Below, one piece after another: positions 58,464 through 64,000 of a stretch of DNA of 64,000 nt (position 1 is its first letter; each line of letters begins with the position of its first letter). This stretch comes from Polycyclovorans sp. (GTDB taxonomy: Bacteria > Pseudomonadota > Gammaproteobacteria > Nevskiales > Nevskiaceae). The notes under the pieces are model-generated. The model did not search any database. It was given only the letters and a program-made list of their open reading frames with translations, and was not told the origin of the DNA. The stretch lies in NCBI GenBank assembly GCA_002706265.1, contig PAKU01000020.1, forward strand, positions 56,816 through 120,815, read 5' to 3'. Position numbers and translations under genes: made by a program.

Positions 58464-59903
58464 TTACTGCACGACGATGAACAGCGCACCCGCACCGCGC
58501 CGCACGTGCAGCAGCATCTGGCCTTTGGCCGCTGCCTCCAGTCGTTCCTTGAACTCGCTGACGCTTTTCACCGGCTGACGGTTGACGCCGATGATCACGT
58601 CACCGTCACGCAGGCCCGCGCGCGCGGCCGGTGAGCCGGGCTCGACCATCTGCACACTCACGCCCTGCTCGATGCCTTCGGCGAGGGCCTGCTCGGTGAG
58701 CGGGCCAAACTGGGCGCCGCCCAGCCGTTCGTTGACCGCGCTGCCCTCGGCGATGGTGGGTTCTTCAGCGCCGCCGACCTCGACCTCGATCTTCTTGGTC
58801 TTGCCGCCGCGCACGACCGTGAGCGTGGCCTTGTCGCCGATGCGCAGCAGACCAACCTGGTTGCGCAGTTCGGCAAAGTCGCGGACCGGGCGGCCGTTGA
58901 ACTCGGTGATGATGTCTTCAGATCTGAGGCCCGCCTTGTCGGCCGGCGAGTCGGGCAGCACGCGCGTGACCAGCGCGCCGCGCGTGTCTTTCAGCCCGAA
59001 GGCCTTGGCCAGTTCGCTGGTGATGTTCTGGCCGGTCACGCCGATGCGGCCGCGCTGCACCTCGCCAAACTCGATGAGCTGCGCCATCACGTTCTTCACC
59101 AGATTGGTGGGAATGGCGAAGCCAATGCCGATGTTGCCGCCCGAGCGCGACAGGATGTTTGACGGCACGCCGACCAGGTCGCCGCGCAGATTGACCAGTG
59201 CGCCACCCGAGTTGCCGGGGTTGATCGAGGCATCGGTCTGGATGAAGTCTTCATAACCGCCTTCGCTGATGCCGGTCTGGCGCGACAGGCCCGAGACGAT
59301 GCCGCTGGTGACCGTGTGACGAAGACCAAAGGGCGAGCCGATGGCGACCACGTAGTCGCCGACTTCGAGCTTGTCGGAGTCGGCCATTTTCAGCGCCGTC
59401 AGATTTTTCGGCTCGATCTTGAGTATCGCAATGTCGGTGTCGGGGTCGTTGCCGACCAGTTCGGCCTCGAATTCGCGGTCGTCGTTGAGCCGCACGCTGA
59501 TCTTGTCGGCCTGGGCGACCACATGGTTGTTGGTGACCACGTAGCCGTTCTTGGCATCGACGATCACGCCCGAGCCGATCGAGGTGGCTTCGCGCTCCTG
59601 CGGTTGTTCGGGGATGCCGAAAAAGCGGCGGAACATGGGGTCTTCCATGAACGGGCCGAACGGCGTGGCGCCTACGCGCTGCGTCATCGTCACCGAGATG
59701 TTCACCACCGCCGGCATGGCGTGCTTGAGCATCGGCGCCAGGGAGGGCAGTTCACCGCTGAGCGGCACGGCGGCTTCCGTGACTTCGGCGCGGGCCTTCG
59801 CTTCGGCGGGTTCGGGCGAGCCCGACATGATGCAGGCGGCGGTCACCATCGAAAACGAAATTGCCAGCGGGGCAATTATTTTTTGCTGAATCGTCAGAGA
59901 CAT
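58464..59903 (-). CDS. mucD: periplasmic serine protease DegP/MucD
   Basis: Protease and chaperone that clears misfolded envelope proteins. The 479-residue protein has a signal sequence, a trypsin-like domain with His127 (NNHVV), Asp157 (DTDIAIL) and Ser232 (INPGNSGGA), and two PDZ domains (about 290-375 and 395-475). ATG 59903 fits the signal peptide. No rseA/mucA-type genes are next to it. An intrinsic terminator follows. Confidence 0.95.
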   Translation of the reverse strand: MSLTIQQKIIAPLAISFSMVTAACIMSGSPEPAEAKARAEVTEAAVPLSGELPSLAPMLKHAMPAVVNISVTMTQRVGATPFGPFMEDPMFRRFFGIPEQPQEREATSIGSGVIVDAKNGYVVTNNHVVAQADKISVRLNDDREFEAELVGNDPDTDIAILKIEPKNLTALKMADSDKLEVGDYVVAIGSPFGLRHTVTSGIVSGLSRQTGISEGGYEDFIQTDASINPGNSGGALVNLRGDLVGVPSNILSRSGGNIGIGFAIPTNLVKNVMAQLIEFGEVQRGRIGVTGQNITSELAKAFGLKDTRGALVTRVLPDSPADKAGLRSEDIITEFNGRPVRDFAELRNQVGLLRIGDKATLTVVRGGKTKKIEVEVGGAEEPTIAEGSAVNERLGGAQFGPLTEQALAEGIEQGVSVQMVEPGSPAARAGLRDGDVIIGVNRQPVKSVSEFKERLEAAAKGQMLLHVRRGAGALFIVVQ

Positions 59904-60007
59904 GGCGTTCTCACGGAAGAAGAAAGTGTTGGGGTAAAAGCGTGTCGCCGGGTCAGACCACGTGTCGCAGCAGTGGTTCGCCCCAGCGCCACGCACCAGC
60001 GGCGCGG

Positions 60008-61069
60008 TCAGACATGTGTTTGCGGACGCTGCAGGGCTTCGTCGGCGCTGCTGCGCAGGCCGCGTCCCAACCGTAGCAAACTCAGCGACAGGCGGTCGCT
60101 CAGGGTCTGTGGCGGTTTGAAGCGCACGTGGATCAGGTCTGCGCTGTCGACTCTTGAAAGCAGCCAGTCGTCGCTGGTCTGCAGCTTGTCGGTCAGTTTC
60201 AGGGCCAGTGCCTGCTGCCCGTACCAGTGTTCGCCGGTGGCCACGGTGTCGATGTCGAGCTGCGGGCGGTGCTCGGCAACGAAGGATTTGAACAGGTCGT
60301 GGGTGAGTTCCAGCTCTTCCTTGAACTTGGCGCGACCGGCGTCGGTGTTTTCGCCCAGCACCGTCAAGGTGCGTTTGTAGGCGCCCGCCGTATGCAGCTC
60401 GACATCAACATCGTGCTTTTTCAACAGACGGTGCACGTTGGGCACCTGGGCAACGACGCCGATGGAGCCGAGCACCGCGAACGGCGCCGAGATGATGTCG
60501 TTGGCCACGCAGGCCATCAGGTAGCCGCCGCTGGCGGCCATTTTGTCCACGGCCACGGTGAGCGTCAGGCCGCGGTCGCGAATGCGCTGCAGTTGTGAGG
60601 CCGCCAGACCATAGGCGTGGACCAGCCCGCCCGGGCTTTCGAGGCGCAGCAACACGGCGTCGCCCTCCTGGGCGGCTTGCAGTACGGCGGAGATCTCGTC
60701 GCGTAGCGCGTCGTTGGCGTCGGCATTCAGGTTGCCGTCGAAGTCGAGCACGAAGACCCGCGGTTTGGCGTCGGGCTTCTTGCCCGCCTTGGCAGCGAGC
60801 TTGGCGGCTTTGTCGAGGGCCTTGTCCTTCTTCTTGCGCGCCTTGGCGGCGGCCTTGGCTTCAGAGCGGCTCTGAAACTCGTTCTTCACCGAGTCGGCCA
60901 GCCATTCGAAGCGTTCGTTGAGGCTGCGCACTTCCAGCCGTTCGGGCGAATGGGACTGGCGCGCCTGTCGCACCGTGGAGGCAATGCCGCCGACGGCCAG
61001 CACGATCACCACCAGCACCGTCACCGCCTTTGCGGCAAACAGCCCGTACTGCATCAGGAATTCCGTCAA
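60008..61069 (-). CDS. sohB: inner-membrane protease SohB
   Basis: Signal-peptide-peptidase-like membrane protease of the S49 family. The 353-residue protein has an N-terminal membrane helix (residues 9-30), an N-terminal helical domain with a Lys/Ala-rich stretch (70-102), and the catalytic pair Ser180 (KMAASGGYLMA) and Lys232 (GAYKRTLT). TTG at 61069 is chosen since GGGAG lies 7 bases upstream and the result (MTEFLMQYGLFAAK) matches the family start; ATG 61054 is an alternative. Confidence 0.93.
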   Translation of the reverse strand: MTEFLMQYGLFAAKAVTVLVVIVLAVGGIASTVRQARQSHSPERLEVRSLNERFEWLADSVKNEFQSRSEAKAAAKARKKKDKALDKAAKLAAKAGKKPDAKPRVFVLDFDGNLNADANDALRDEISAVLQAAQEGDAVLLRLESPGGLVHAYGLAASQLQRIRDRGLTLTVAVDKMAASGGYLMACVANDIISAPFAVLGSIGVVAQVPNVHRLLKKHDVDVELHTAGAYKRTLTVLGENTDAGRAKFKEELELTHDLFKSFVAEHRPQLDIDTVATGEHWYGQQALALKLTDKLQTSDDWLLSRVDSADLIHVRFKPPQTLSDRLSLSLLRLGRGLRSSADEALQRPQTHV

Positions 61070-61087
61070 GCCAATCTCCCTTCGTGA

Positions 61088-63792
<2,705 letters not shown>

Positions 63793-63793
<1 letters not shown>

Positions 63794-64000
63794 TGCCGGC
63801 TCCGGCCGTCTTGCGCACGGCGCTCATCTTTCTGATGCTCGTCATGAGTGCCTGCGGCTTCCGGCTGATGGGTAATCGGCAGTTGCCGGCTCTGCTTGAA
63901 GTGGTGTTCATCGACCTGCAAGCGCCGTATCGCGTGCGCGAACCGCCGGTTGAAACCCACCTGCGCGCCCTGTTGCAGCGCCGTGGGGCAACGATGCGGC
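63793..64000 (+). CDS. lptE: LPS-assembly lipoprotein, cut by window end
   Basis: Outer-membrane partner of LptD in inserting lipopolysaccharide. Only the first 69 codons are present. They show a signal peptide with lipobox MSAC (Cys21) followed by GFRLMG, the typical start of LptE after the cysteine. The ATG overlaps the leuS stop (TGATG), and leuS-lptE is the conserved order. The 3' part lies outside. Confidence 0.88.

Overview
This is a continuous stretch of core chromosome from a GC-rich gammaproteobacterium. The evidence is the gene content and order: a full ruvCAB-ybgC-tolQRAB-pal-cpoB-queE-queC run, a zapA-6S RNA-fau locus, hda-perM-DUF2066 divergent from purM-purN, pilT-pilU, a complete System I cytochrome c maturation operon, and phoBR. 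Short overlaps (ATGA/GTGA) between neighbouring genes and frequent GTG starts fit a Nevskiales/Xanthomonadales/Pseudomonadales-like organism. I cannot name the genus. I see no prophage, insertion sequence, integron, CRISPR array, tRNA or rRNA, and no gap over 300 bases without a gene.

Layout. 1-2.7 kb (minus): a truncated L,D-transpeptidase lipoprotein and a hemerythrin-like/DUF2254 pair. 2.9-12.5 kb: malate synthase G, a small membrane protein, a nuclease-helicase fusion of the Rad3/DinG type, truD, ffh, and phoBR behind a Pho box. 12.5-20.3 kb: folD divergent from ccmABCDEFGHI. 20.4-28.6 kb: a MaoC-type hydratase, galU, sucA-sucB-lpd (2-oxoglutarate dehydrogenase) and a YfaZ-like outer-membrane protein. 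28.6-38.3 kb: yebC-ruvCAB, the Tol-Pal envelope machine and two queuosine/7-deazaguanine genes. 38.3-45.3 kb: two small unknown membrane-anchored proteins, a MATE pump, a 2,4-dienoyl-CoA reductase, a DUF456 protein and an acyl-CoA dehydrogenase. 45.3-48.2 kb: two divergent base-excision glycosylases, rpiA and yggS. 48.2-51.5 kb: three tandem PilT/PilU-family ATPases. 51.5-56.5 kb: hda, perM, DUF2066, purMN and DUF3108. 56.6-61.1 kb (minus): EVE protein, fau, 6S RNA, zapA, a ZapB-like coiled coil, a DegP/MucD protease and SohB. 61.2 kb to the end: leuS and the start of lptE.

How the genes work together. The window joins central metabolism (TCA 2-oxoglutarate dehydrogenase, glyoxylate-cycle malate synthase, fatty-acid oxidation), respiration support (cytochrome c maturation), envelope integrity (Tol-Pal, MucD, LptE, L,D-transpeptidase), DNA maintenance (RuvABC, glycosylases, helicase, Hda) and twitching motility. 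The fatty-acid genes together with malate synthase suggest growth on lipids or acetyl-CoA-yielding substrates; that is inference.

Nothing here is clearly a new biological system. The items most worth a second look are the third retraction ATPase, the 6S RNA whose 3' arm overlaps the fau start, the PD-(D/E)XK-helicase fusion, a predicted lipoprotein form of CpoB, an arginine in the GAR-binding loop of PurN, and a promoter-like -10 element inside the terminator hairpin between mucD and the zap genes.
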